Source of the DNA: Planctomycetota bacterium
GTDB lineage: Bacteria > Planctomycetota > Phycisphaerae > Sedimentisphaerales > Anaerobacaceae
NCBI GenBank assembly: GCA_019456255.1
Contig: VRUG01000005.1
Location: forward strand, 1-64,000
Direction: 5' to 3'
DNA length: 64,000 bases
In this document: positions 25,510 through 34,786 of the stretch, one piece after another
How positions within the stretch are numbered: the first letter of the stretch is position 1
Layout of the letters: the number at the start of each line of letters is the position of its first letter
The notes under the pieces: generated by a model
Told to the model about the DNA's origin: nothing
The model's database searches: none
Seen by the model: the letters and a program-made list of their open reading frames with translations, nothing else
Translations under genes and position numbers: made by a program

Positions 25510-25959
25510 ATGGCAAAAAATGAAGTCAAATTGATAGAGAAACTTGCCAAAAATCTACAAGAGTGGGCTGACAACCAGTCTTATACCCATTCGCCCACAT
25601 TTATCAGATCTGTACCCGATTTTGGTCAAAAAGAAGTAATTCTTTCGCTGCTTACAGAAAAGCCTATGCTGGGCGGGAAAGTACAAGAAGATTTCAAAGT
25701 GCTTCAAGAGAAAGTATATATTTTGAATAGCTTGTCGGCCAGACCTATTACCGAAAATGAATACCACGAGGATTTTTGCCCACAAGTAGATGAGGTCAAA
25801 GGCATTGCTGCTGACCTTACCGAAACACTTCGGTACATAACGGTAGTAAAATGGTACCAAACAATATGGGCTAAGATAATAGCTGGAGTATTCTTTCTTG
25901 CAGCACTTCTTACATGTATATATCTCTTGTGGTGGTTATGGACGAAGTTTTCTGAGTGA
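25510..25959 (+). CDS. small protein with C-terminal membrane anchor, unknown
   Basis: A 149-residue protein. ATG 25510 follows GGAG; a TTG at 25492 is in frame but upstream of that site. The body is helical and charged; one membrane segment lies near the C-terminus (IIAGVFFLAALLTCIYLLWWLW, residues about 124-145), so it is a tail-anchored cytoplasmic protein. It has its own promoter. No family recognised. Confidence 0.65.
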   Translation: MAKNEVKLIEKLAKNLQEWADNQSYTHSPTFIRSVPDFGQKEVILSLLTEKPMLGGKVQEDFKVLQEKVYILNSLSARPITENEYHEDFCPQVDEVKGIAADLTETLRYITVVKWYQTIWAKIIAGVFFLAALLTCIYLLWWLWTKFSE

Positions 25960-26134
25960 GTGAGAACCGTTTTGTTAGTCGTTAGCGAATCGAGGCACGA
26001 GCGACGAGTCACGAAAAACCAGCCCCAAAGGGATTCCGAGACGACATCGGGCTCTACGTGTCGCTTCGCGGCGCCTGCGGCGCCAGGCCCTGAAATGACA
26101 CTGCGCGTCATAGCTGTTCTCAGACCTCCTTGAA

Positions 26135-26219
26135 CGGAGCAGGAGGGATTCGAACCCCCGGTACCTTTCGGCACAACGGTTTTCAAGACCGTCGCGATCA
26201 ACCACTCTGCCACTGCTCC
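26135..26219 (-). tRNA. tRNA-Ser (anticodon TGA)
   Basis: An 85-base class II tRNA with long variable arm, acceptor GGAGCAG/CTGCTCC, discriminator G as usual for Ser, and anticodon TGA in loop CTTGAAA. Confidence 0.95.
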
Positions 26220-26323
26220 AGCTTAAACATTCTATCGGCCAAAACGCACGTCCCGACCAGATTTTCAGCTATTTTAACGCGAAACCCCCACTTTGCAAGC
26301 TAATTCCCCCAACATCTCATAAT

Positions 26324-26395
26324 CAGAGCCCGGAGTTTAAGCGATAGGGGAGTTTTTTTCAGAGCCCTGAGCAAAAGCGATGGGTGAGTTTTCTC
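26324..26395. repeat. 36-bp tandem repeat, two copies
   Basis: CAGAGCCC/GGAG..AAGCGAT..GGG.GAGTTTT appears at 26324-26359 and again, with changes, at 26360-26395. It reaches the 3' end of the GH30 gene. No function is evident. Confidence 0.65.
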
Positions 26396-28505
26396 AGTCG
26401 TGAAATCCGATACTGGCCCGCTGCTCGATAAGCTCACTCTGATCGCCCGTAGTAACCCAAACCTCAACTACAGCATCAGTCTCGTTAGGCCATTTAAAAG
26501 TCGTTACCGACCTGCCCGCTACCGGATACAAAAAACTCTGACCGTTCCAATCAACCTCATAATTTCTCACACCCGTAGCTTCATTGATTACATAATTGAT
26601 GATAGTACCGTCGGTATTAAGAAACGCGACGTTCTTAATTGCCGTCGAAGATGTGTCCGCCGAGCTAATACGAACCGCACCTGCCCGAACAAACTTACTC
26701 GCCTGACCCAGTGCATAATAAGATGACTTCTTCGTCACCGCTGATGTCACGCTGTGAACTCTAACTATTCCATAACACGTACTGCAGCCGTTGCCGAGCA
26801 TCGGGCCGTTATAAAGTTCATGAAGGGACATGTTCCATAGAACAACACATTTGGCCCAGTTGCGAGTCGTATCAATAAGCAAATTCGCAGCACGCATCAA
26901 GCCCTTATCAAAATCCTCCTCACCAACGATCCACTCGCCGATCGCACCCTCAGTGAAATAAACATTCTTACTGGGATAAGCATTGCGAACCGTTGTCTGC
27001 GCCGAAACATTCCCCGCATAGTGATGCCACGCTACACCGTCAATATATCCTCTCGCAGTCGCGTCACCTAAAACCGATAGTGGAAAAGATGTATTGTTCC
27101 AGTTAAAGTCATAGCAAACGATTTTCGTATCTATACTTTCTGCCGCAAAACGCGCACCGACTTTTTTGATTAGCTTCCTCTGATTCGCAGCGGTCATGTC
27201 CAAACTTGGATAACCTATTTCAAGCCCAGGCTCATTCTGAACCGTTATCGCGTCAATAACAATACCCTCCGCCGCGTAAGCCTGAACATACTTCACGAAA
27301 TACTCCGCATATGCGTCATACACAGCATCGGTATTAATAAGCCTACCGCCCTGAAAATCTTCATTCGTCTTCATCCAGGGAGGCGGACTCCACGGACTGC
27401 TCATAATCTTTATATCAGGATTGATTTCAAGAGCTTTCAAAAGCACCGGAATAATATAAGCCTGGTCCTTAGCAATCGAAAAATTCGCAAGACTGTAATC
27501 CGTTTTGCCCGCTGGCATATCATCATAACTATAATCCGCCACCCGACGCATATCAGATGTACCCATAGGCTGACGAATATAACTCAAACCAATACCATCT
27601 TCATGGTCGAACAACTCATCCATCAATGTTAAATATTCGGACCCGCCAAGAAAATCATGCACCAACCACGCCGACGAATCCGTAAAAGAAGCCCCAAAAC
27701 CGTCTATCTCCTGCATCACAGTTGTATGGTCAACCGACGCAGTCACAGGCGTGTCATACCATAGCCAAGACAAAACAAATATCCTAACGTCACCAAAATC
27801 AATAACGTCATCTTCATTAAGGTCGTAAATTTCATCATACCCCGCCTCACCAAAACTCGCGGGCCACGCCAATCCCATCTCCGCCCAGTCCAGCATGTCC
27901 ACCGTACGGTCATAATTAAAATCAGGACTCAAACCAGATTCACTAACAGATGCATCATCGAATATAGGCGAACCAAATGCGTCACCTCTAAGCTGAAAAG
28001 TCGCACTAACCGTACCCGCTGGTGCCGCCGATGTCGTAAACCCGTAAAGACCCCAGACATTGGGACTCGGATGACTACCGCTGAAAATTGCCGAGCTCTC
28101 ACTCAACAATACAGAACCGCTGGAGTTCTTAAATTCCACACGCATCGATGCGTTCGGTGCACTGCCCCAACCTTCGCTGCGAGCCCAAACTTCAAACTCG
28201 TACGATTTCCCCACCTCTACAATAATGGTCTGTTCCCAAACCCCGTGTTGACCGCTGGCGTTTGCACCTGCGACAACATACTTCGTCCCGGTATGCGATG
28301 CTATTCCGCTAACCGCACTATATTTCCACGCCGCCCACCCCCAATTGCCCCACTTCGACCAACTGTTCAAGCCGCGGGTTTCATCCCACGGGGCTTTCAT
28401 CGAACCTTCCTCAAAACTCGGATTCAACAAAAGCTCCGGCGCACCAAAAACCACCGTACTAAAAGCCAATATCAGCCCATAGAATATGACGTGTTTGTGT
28501 TTCAT
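26394..28505 (-). CDS. secreted GH30-family glycoside hydrolase with carbohydrate-binding and dockerin-like modules
   Basis: A 703-residue exoenzyme. ATG 28505 follows GAGGG at six bases. Order of parts: signal peptide (1-22), a carbohydrate-binding-like beta domain (about 25-180, 'LLLNPSFEEGS'), an internal dockerin-like module (about 185-245, DFNYDRTVDMLD and DLNEDDVIDFGD), then a GH30 (beta/alpha)8 barrel with side beta domain (about 255-695). Catalytic residues are seen: acid/base E425 in TVQNEP and nucleophile E519 in YFTEGAIGEW. GH30 includes beta-glucosylceramidases, beta-1,6-glucanases and xylanases; which substrate is used here cannot be told. Dockerin-like modules are usually terminal, so the internal place is notable. 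Confidence 0.9.
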   Translation of the reverse strand: MKHKHVIFYGLILAFSTVVFGAPELLLNPSFEEGSMKAPWDETRGLNSWSKWGNWGWAAWKYSAVSGIASHTGTKYVVAGANASGQHGVWEQTIIVEVGKSYEFEVWARSEGWGSAPNASMRVEFKNSSGSVLLSESSAIFSGSHPSPNVWGLYGFTTSAAPAGTVSATFQLRGDAFGSPIFDDASVSESGLSPDFNYDRTVDMLDWAEMGLAWPASFGEAGYDEIYDLNEDDVIDFGDVRIFVLSWLWYDTPVTASVDHTTVMQEIDGFGASFTDSSAWLVHDFLGGSEYLTLMDELFDHEDGIGLSYIRQPMGTSDMRRVADYSYDDMPAGKTDYSLANFSIAKDQAYIIPVLLKALEINPDIKIMSSPWSPPPWMKTNEDFQGGRLINTDAVYDAYAEYFVKYVQAYAAEGIVIDAITVQNEPGLEIGYPSLDMTAANQRKLIKKVGARFAAESIDTKIVCYDFNWNNTSFPLSVLGDATARGYIDGVAWHHYAGNVSAQTTVRNAYPSKNVYFTEGAIGEWIVGEEDFDKGLMRAANLLIDTTRNWAKCVVLWNMSLHELYNGPMLGNGCSTCYGIVRVHSVTSAVTKKSSYYALGQASKFVRAGAVRISSADTSSTAIKNVAFLNTDGTIINYVINEATGVRNYEVDWNGQSFLYPVAGRSVTTFKWPNETDAVVEVWVTTGDQSELIEQRASIGFHD

Positions 28506-28669
28506 AATGGTCCCTCTTCCAAACATAAATGCCCCGCTCAATAGCTGAACTTTAACCCCATTACTATACCAGATTTAACAACAAAAATCAAGCCTTTACC
28601 ATCGTCAGAAAGCCCACCCTTAATGTGGCAAAATCGCAAACTAAAGCCCATTTATAGCTGCCAGAAGCC

Positions 28670-31600
28670 TCAATTCTCTTGAGGCCAGGCAGATTGGGAC
28701 CGAGATTCGAGAGTCCTAATATGCTGAAGATTCTTATAGGCATTACGAAATCCAGGTTTGAGACGTAACGCTTCGCTGAAATGCCTTTTCGCCTCATCTA
28801 ATCGACCAAGATTCATATAGTTAATACCCTGTTGATTATGTATAAGGGCATTACCAGATTCAAGTTGAAGGTACTTTGCAAATTGTATAAAAGACTTCTC
28901 GTACATCTTATTTTTTAACAAAAATGAACCTAATGTGCCATAGGCATTCATAGCCATTAACGGGTCAAGCTCGACCGCTTTTTGAAAATACTCCTCCGCC
29001 AGATCCATCTTACCTTTTTCACAAAAAACAACTCCAAGCATATAGTTTGCCTCGGGGTTGGCTTTTTTGATTTCAATAGACATATAATAACTCTCTATTG
29101 CTTTATCAGCCAATGAGCTGTCACGGTATAAGTCACCGAGAAGTCTATATGACATTGACTTGTCAGCCATACTCTCGATATTCTCACTTACTATCTTAAG
29201 CTGGGTCCCGATGCACCGTTGTTTAAGTTCTTTATTATTAAAAAAATCAAAATCAAAAGGCCCTTTTTTAGAAAAATCCTCCGCAAGAACATAGAAACGC
29301 TCTTGCTGTGCCGAAGAAGCACCCGATAAATCCACCATATTCCGGAAAGGAGCATTTACAGAAAACGCGTAAGCGGCATAGTTTATCTGGGAATCAATAT
29401 CGGATTTCAGAAAACGGGTTATCTCACGTGTGCTTTCACTAAGAACCCCTTTAGATAGAATCTCGCGAACAATACTCTTGTCCTGACGGTACATCAGCCG
29501 AGGGGCACTAAATTCAAGGATAGGCATATCGTCACTATGAACCCGACCTTCGCCAAACAGCTCAACAAGATTTTCAGCAACTATCATGCGATAGAATAAC
29601 CGGTGGTCCAATAATTTTATATTGTCCGATTGTTGAGCGTAGGGGAAATTTTTAACCGCGTTTTCAACTTTGATCAAATTGTCATCTTTGAATCCCACAA
29701 GCAGATAATCAGTGCCCGCAGGTTTGGGCTGGGCCAACGTTAGAATGCTGTTGGGAAACACCTCGGTGAAAGTTCTTCCTATCAGTTGAACTGTCGGCCA
29801 ATCTAACTGGTAGATATGAAGCCATTGAACAAACATCCCGTTACTATTAAGTTTAGACTTCGCAAGCTCGAAAAAATCTTTAGTAAACAAGGACGCAAGA
29901 CCAGACATCCATGGATTAGAGGGCTCAGAGATAATCACATCGTAACTCTCCTCGGTAAGCTCAAGGTGTGCCCGCCCATCCTGAATAATAAGATTGGTCT
30001 TCTCGCTTGACAATACATCATTGTTCCAAGGCAAAAAGAATGCACTTGCCTCAACGGTTTGGCGGTTTATTTCAAGAATATCTAACTGACTTATCGGATA
30101 ATTAAGTATTTCGCCAGCTGTTACTCCGCTCGCAAAACCCAAAACCATTACTTTTTCTGCTTTAGGATGAAATAGCATCGGAAAATTGGCTAAAGATGTT
30201 TGCGTTGCCATATCATTATTATTTGATGCATCCGGTTTGCCGCTAACCGTTAACGAAAAATTACTGCCCCCTATCGGTTGTGCATATTCTAATACTGCCG
30301 TAAAACCACCAATACCATCTCCATAATAAACAAGCTCACCCTTTTTATGTTTGGCAAGAATATCCTTACCATTGAAAAGGGCATCAACCCAGCCGGTATT
30401 CTTTATCTCCAGCCTAATTTCATCGAACCTGTGATATTTACCTACCGAAAGCTGATGGTGGTCCCATGCAGGAAACTTTAAGCACAACAACAAACCAATG
30501 ACAGCCGGCACCATGAATAGCGCATATCTTAATTTCTTACGCTTAATTAAAATAACAAATGTAAGAATCAACGCACAAACAAGCTGCAAAGATACTACCA
30601 GACTTAATGCTTTTTCCTTACCGAATAAAGGACTCAAAACAAAACCGGCACAAAACGAACCCAAAACTGCGCCTATTGTATTTATCGAATAAGCAAAACC
30701 AATGGACTTGCCTATCTTGTCTATGTTCGATGTATATATCTTGCTCACCAGCGGAAATGTCGCACCAAGACAAAGTGTCGGCAGGATCATAAATCCAAAA
30801 AGAAATAATGCCTTTAATATACTTTGGATTACGAAAAGATTCTGAGTCGAATGTAACAACTTAGCGAATAATAGCTGGCTGCCCCCAAGTAACTCACTGC
30901 AATACAAAGCAAACAACGCCGCACCTATCTGTGTGATAATTAAAAGACAAACAGGCATCTTAGTCTTGTCTGCAAGATACCCGAAAAGCATACAACCTAA
31001 CGCAAGACCCGTTATAAAAGTAATAAGCACTATAGTGAACGAATAAGTCGTGGGCCCCACGATCAAACCTAACAGCGATGTCCATATCACCTCATAGGCC
31101 ATCGAACAAAAACCAGAAACAGCAAACGTCAACAGAACAAAAATAATAACAATAGACGGATACGGACTACGCTGTATTGTATCGACATCGCCCAAGGCTA
31201 AAGCCTCCGGCATCTCAACATCAAGCAGGGGGGGCTTGACCTTAAAACTAACCGCCAGGCAAACCACCGATATTAAAACATTAATACTAACCGCCAGAAA
31301 AAGTGTCCCCTGCATACCGAAAAATTTTAAAAACCAAAAGCCGCACAACAACGAACCCACCGCCGCACCTATAGTATTTAAACCGTAAAGCCTTGACGAC
31401 TTCTTCCCAACATTAGATAAAGTGTGAACATAAAATTTGCATAGTATCGGCAAAGTTGCTCCCATGCAGATTACCGGAATACATAACAACACAAAACAAC
31501 CGACGAATGTAAGACCGTTATACAGCAAAAAAGAATCGTAGAAGCGATTATAAAGAAGCACAGAAACAGGTTTAAATAGCACAAGCAAAAGCGGTATCAT

Positions 31601-31888
31601 GAGAACATAAAGACCTATCACAAGCTCCAATATTCCGTAAAGCCTAACAAGATGAAGCGGCCTTTTAATTCGGTCAATCGTCAGACTCGAAATATAACTG
31701 CCTATCCCCAACCCGCCCATAAATATCGTCAATATAATGCTTATTGCAAAAGGCGCGGAACCAATTATCTTAACTATCATCCGCGTCCAGAGAATCTCAT
31801 AAATTAACCCGGTAACACCAGAGAGGAAAAAACATACAAGAACTAAGGCATTTATCCTTGTTACTAATCTTTTTGAAAGGTCATTCAT
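28670..31888 (-). CDS. fused MFS-type transporter / spermidine synthase-like / TPR protein
   Basis: A 1072-residue protein from ATG 31888. Residues about 10-480 hold 12 or more membrane segments in two related halves (SGVTGLIYEILWTRM and SGFCSMAYEVIWTSL start them). Residues about 540-790 are a spermine/spermidine-synthase-like Rossmann domain with VMVLGFASGVTAGEIL and the acidic LEINRQT, then QDGRAHL. Residues about 900-1060 are four TPR units (ANYMLGVVFCEKGKMDLAEEYFQKAVELDP). The family is common in planctomycetes and is often annotated 'fused MFS/spermidine synthase', but polyamine synthesis has not been shown for it, and the TPR tail suggests partner binding. Confidence 0.85.
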   Translation of the reverse strand: MNDLSKRLVTRINALVLVCFFLSGVTGLIYEILWTRMIVKIIGSAPFAISIILTIFMGGLGIGSYISSLTIDRIKRPLHLVRLYGILELVIGLYVLMIPLLLVLFKPVSVLLYNRFYDSFLLYNGLTFVGCFVLLCIPVICMGATLPILCKFYVHTLSNVGKKSSRLYGLNTIGAAVGSLLCGFWFLKFFGMQGTLFLAVSINVLISVVCLAVSFKVKPPLLDVEMPEALALGDVDTIQRSPYPSIVIIFVLLTFAVSGFCSMAYEVIWTSLLGLIVGPTTYSFTIVLITFITGLALGCMLFGYLADKTKMPVCLLIITQIGAALFALYCSELLGGSQLLFAKLLHSTQNLFVIQSILKALFLFGFMILPTLCLGATFPLVSKIYTSNIDKIGKSIGFAYSINTIGAVLGSFCAGFVLSPLFGKEKALSLVVSLQLVCALILTFVILIKRKKLRYALFMVPAVIGLLLCLKFPAWDHHQLSVGKYHRFDEIRLEIKNTGWVDALFNGKDILAKHKKGELVYYGDGIGGFTAVLEYAQPIGGSNFSLTVSGKPDASNNNDMATQTSLANFPMLFHPKAEKVMVLGFASGVTAGEILNYPISQLDILEINRQTVEASAFFLPWNNDVLSSEKTNLIIQDGRAHLELTEESYDVIISEPSNPWMSGLASLFTKDFFELAKSKLNSNGMFVQWLHIYQLDWPTVQLIGRTFTEVFPNSILTLAQPKPAGTDYLLVGFKDDNLIKVENAVKNFPYAQQSDNIKLLDHRLFYRMIVAENLVELFGEGRVHSDDMPILEFSAPRLMYRQDKSIVREILSKGVLSESTREITRFLKSDIDSQINYAAYAFSVNAPFRNMVDLSGASSAQQERFYVLAEDFSKKGPFDFDFFNNKELKQRCIGTQLKIVSENIESMADKSMSYRLLGDLYRDSSLADKAIESYYMSIEIKKANPEANYMLGVVFCEKGKMDLAEEYFQKAVELDPLMAMNAYGTLGSFLLKNKMYEKSFIQFAKYLQLESGNALIHNQQGINYMNLGRLDEAKRHFSEALRLKPGFRNAYKNLQHIRTLESRSQSAWPQEN

Positions 31889-32077
31889 ATAAAACGCTAT
31901 ATCCCGACATTTACTATTTACTCCCGCTCCGCTGTGTAAATAAACCTTATTTATCACAAGATACCAGCTTTATCGTCAAAAATCAAGCTTTTTCAACAAC
32001 TATTATAGAGATTTTAAGCCAATCTCAGGCCCCGCAGAACCCACGAAATATCTTTTTCATCTTTTTGAATTTTATGG

Positions 32078-32111
32078 TTGACATTGCATAGTATGCATTG
32101 CATAATATGTA
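32078..32111 (+). promoter_or_regulatory. padR promoter with overlapping paired palindromic operators
   Basis: TTGACA (32078-32083) and CATAAT (32101-32106) with a 17-base spacer. A perfect palindrome TGCATA-G-TATGCA (32085-32097) fills the spacer and a near copy, TGCATA-A-TATGTA (32099-32111), covers the -10; the centres are 14 bases apart. Binding here would block RNA polymerase. PadR-family regulators are known to bind inverted repeats in their own promoters. Confidence 0.8.
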
Positions 32112-32157
32112 TAACAAGACTAATGTTTTTTTACTCAAAAAGTAGGAGCTTAAAATT

Positions 32158-32499
32158 ATGAAATTCGAAAGTCAGTTACTAAAAGGCGTAGCACCGGTGG
32201 TTGTCCTGCAAATCCTTTCAAGAGGGCAGATGTACGGCTATGAACTTAGCCAGGCTATCGAAAACAAAAGCGACGACATCCTCTCACTCGGAAAAGGAAC
32301 CCTATATCCGCTTCTATACAACCTCGAAGCTAAAAAACTCATCAAAGGAAAATACCAGAAGTCAGACGCAGGCAGGCAGCGCCGATACTATTCAATCACA
32401 AGTAAAGGAAAGGCCCAGCTCACAAAACAAAAGCAACAACTTCAGCAACTCTCCATAGGACTAAATCTCGTTTTCGGCGGGGCGATCTCAATGGCATAA
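32158..32499 (+). CDS. PadR-family transcriptional regulator
   Basis: A 113-residue winged-helix repressor: VLQILSRGQMYGYELSQAIE, GTLYPLLYNLEAKKLIKG and RRYYSITSKGKAQL are the family hallmarks. TAGGAG (32143-32148) precedes ATG 32158. It is short, with only a brief C-terminal dimerisation helix. It probably controls itself and the membrane protein downstream, a common PadR/HAAS pairing. Confidence 0.93.
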   Translation: MKFESQLLKGVAPVVVLQILSRGQMYGYELSQAIENKSDDILSLGKGTLYPLLYNLEAKKLIKGKYQKSDAGRQRRYYSITSKGKAQLTKQKQQLQQLSIGLNLVFGGAISMA

Positions 32500-32571
32500 T
32501 TTAGGATTATTTACTAAGCATTGTCATTCCTGTGCAAGCAGGAATCCAGGTGCTGAAAAAGGATTGAACTT

Positions 32572-34242
32572 ATGAACAAAAAACAGATAAAAAAATTACT
32601 CGAATCCCTGCCCGCCGATGCTGCCGACTTCTTAAAACTTGTCATCAAAAAGATGAAATACCGCAAAAAAGTACGAGCCGAGGTATTAACCGAACTCGCC
32701 GCACACTTCGAAGATGAGCTTAAAGATTGTAAAAACGATGACGAAAAACAAAACAAAGTTAAAGAACTTATCGAAGAATTTGGCGACCCCAAAATCTTAG
32801 GTATCCTGCTCCGCCGTGCGAAAAAACGCTGCCGCTCCCTTTGGAGAACCATCGTCGCGAGAACATTCCAAACAATAGGAATCTTACTCTTATCACTGTT
32901 CTTATATTCTCTCTATATTATATCAGGCCAACCCAGTATCAATATTGATTATACCAAAGAAACGCTAAAACTCGCCAGACCCGTTGCTGATGAAAGCCTA
33001 AACGCCGCAAACCTCTATCAAAAAGCAATCGATGCTTACAAGGAACCACCGAATATCGAAAATGAAGATTTAACTCGAACCTTAAAAGGCAAAAAATGGA
33101 TTGACGAACTAACAAGCCAGCAACTTGATTCACTGAAAAAATATGTAAACGATAACGCTCAAGCCACTGTTCTGTTTACTCAGGCAAGTAAAAAGCCCTA
33201 TTACTGGCTCGATAAATCCGAACCAAATAACCATCCCTTTATTCATATGCTCTTGCCTGAACTCGCGCCCACAAGAGATATTGCAAAAATGATTGTATGG
33301 CAGGCCAAATTAAAAGCCTACACCGGTGACATCGAGGGCGCATTCGATGATATCTTTACTCTCTACCGTTCAGGACAACATCTAAAGGGTCCAAAGGTAC
33401 TTATTGAACAACTCGTTGGAATATCCATGCAGGCAATGGCCGTAGAGACCTCCCGAACAATATTAACAAATACAAACATAGATTTAACGACCCTACAAAA
33501 CATTCAGCGAAAATTTACTGACCTGAGAGACAGGTCAACTTTTATCGTAGATTTTAAAATAGAAAAATTCCTCCTCCTCGATTTCGTCCAAAGATGCTAC
33601 ACAGATAACGGCAGAGGTTCCGGACACTTGATACCGCGGATGGCCAGCCAATATTACGGCGCACTTGATATAGGAAGCAACCACCCATACTCAGATTTGA
33701 ATTTTATACCTTTTCTTGGTATGGCAGTGGTCTCTGCTGATAGAAAACAGATTACAAAAATGTGTGATAAGTATTACGACACTTTTCAGAAACATGCACA
33801 TAAATCTCCATGGCAGCTCAATGAAGAAAATGTTGATTTTAAAATGGGAATAAATCAGTGGTCATTAGTCAAGCAGCTGCGTTATTTCCCTTTCACATAT
33901 TTTATGCCCGCACTTGAAAGAGTAAACATGGTAATGCATAGAAGTAAAGCTGATGTCGATTCACTCATCACAACTATCGTTATATTAAGATTCCAAAAAC
34001 AAAAAGGCGTCTACCCCGAAAGCCTGCAACAACTGTTAGATGAAAACTTCATAAACCAAATCCCTGCTGACCCGTTCAGCGACAAACCATTAGTCTATAA
34101 AAAAACAGAGGACAGCTTCATCCTTTATAGCCTAAGTGAAAACTTCACCGATGAAGGTGGAGAAGGTCACAAAAATGATGAAGGTGAAATTAAAAAGTGG
34201 GGCAAAACAGGCGACGCTATCTTTTGGCCTGTAATAAAATAA
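32572..34242 (+). CDS. HAAS/DUF1700-type membrane protein with large extracytoplasmic domain
   Basis: A 556-residue protein. The N-terminal 80 residues are a charged helical domain of the HAAS/DUF1700 kind that usually follows padR genes (VLTELAAHFEDELKD...IEEFGDPKILG). One membrane segment lies at about 100-118, and the rest is exported. The last 100 residues have a pattern common in planctomycete proteins: ILRFQKQKGVYPESLQQLL...IPADPFSDKPLVYKK...YSLSENFTDEGG. AAGGA precedes ATG 32572. Function unknown; regulation by the adjacent PadR is likely. Confidence 0.8.
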   Translation: MNKKQIKKLLESLPADAADFLKLVIKKMKYRKKVRAEVLTELAAHFEDELKDCKNDDEKQNKVKELIEEFGDPKILGILLRRAKKRCRSLWRTIVARTFQTIGILLLSLFLYSLYIISGQPSINIDYTKETLKLARPVADESLNAANLYQKAIDAYKEPPNIENEDLTRTLKGKKWIDELTSQQLDSLKKYVNDNAQATVLFTQASKKPYYWLDKSEPNNHPFIHMLLPELAPTRDIAKMIVWQAKLKAYTGDIEGAFDDIFTLYRSGQHLKGPKVLIEQLVGISMQAMAVETSRTILTNTNIDLTTLQNIQRKFTDLRDRSTFIVDFKIEKFLLLDFVQRCYTDNGRGSGHLIPRMASQYYGALDIGSNHPYSDLNFIPFLGMAVVSADRKQITKMCDKYYDTFQKHAHKSPWQLNEENVDFKMGINQWSLVKQLRYFPFTYFMPALERVNMVMHRSKADVDSLITTIVILRFQKQKGVYPESLQQLLDENFINQIPADPFSDKPLVYKKTEDSFILYSLSENFTDEGGEGHKNDEGEIKKWGKTGDAIFWPVIK

Positions 34243-34245
34243 AAA

Positions 34246-34273
34246 ACGGGCAGCTGTCAAAACAACTGCCCGT
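34246..34273 (-). terminator. terminator between convergent genes
   Basis: ACGGGCAG (34246-34253) pairs with CTGCCCGT (34266-34273). On the minus strand it is followed by TTTTTATTTTATT, so it mainly serves rpsU; it also lies just after the plus-strand gene. Confidence 0.85.
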
Positions 34274-34297
34274 ATCAATTTCAAAAAACTTTTACCT

Positions 34298-34492
34298 CTA
34301 CGACGGATATCTGCTTGCTTGCTGAGCCGTACGCTGAGCCTTACGCATACGCCTGCGATTAACTTCCGAAGGCTTCTCGTAATAGCTGTTACGCTTGATA
34401 TCACGAATCAAACCTTCCTTCTCGCAAAGCTTCTTGAAACGTCGAATCATCTGCTGAACCGATTCGCCCGTTCGCGACTTAACCTTTAACAT
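34298..34492 (-). CDS. rpsU: 30S ribosomal protein S21
   Basis: A 64-residue basic S21 (LKVKSRTGESVQQMIRRFKK, then KRNSYYEKPSEVNRRRMRKAQR). S21 sits on the 30S platform near the anti-Shine-Dalgarno end of 16S rRNA. It is monocistronic with its own terminator. AAAGGTGG precedes ATG 34492. Confidence 0.95.
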   Translation of the reverse strand: MLKVKSRTGESVQQMIRRFKKLCEKEGLIRDIKRNSYYEKPSEVNRRRMRKAQRTAQQASRYPS

Positions 34493-34714
34493 TCAGTAAA
34501 CACCACCTTTCAATCACTAAATCTCATAACCAATTGTGCAACAAAACCTTAACTATATAAATCGTCACATTCTCTTTAGCCCATTATTCTAAGTTGAATT
34601 TAATAGTTTTTCAAGCCTAAAAACCCCATCTGACTCGTTAAAATCGATTTTTTTCAAAAAAATGACAAAATCAGGTACTTTTCAGGCCATTTTCGCATTA
34701 AAAATACCACTCGA

Positions 34715-34743
34715 TTGAACAATTCACCAAAATATGCTAAAAT
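34715..34743 (+). promoter_or_regulatory. hflX promoter
   Basis: TTGAAC (34715-34720) and TAAAAT (34738-34743) with a 17-base spacer, 44 bases before the hflX start. Confidence 0.7.
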
Positions 34744-34786
34744 AACCCCTGCATCTATAAGCTGTTATGAATGGAGACTTAAATAA

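Noticed and set aside
25704-26213. 169-residue minus-strand frame
   Set aside because: It runs through tRNA-Ser and across the plus-strand gene at 25510; no ribosome site or family.
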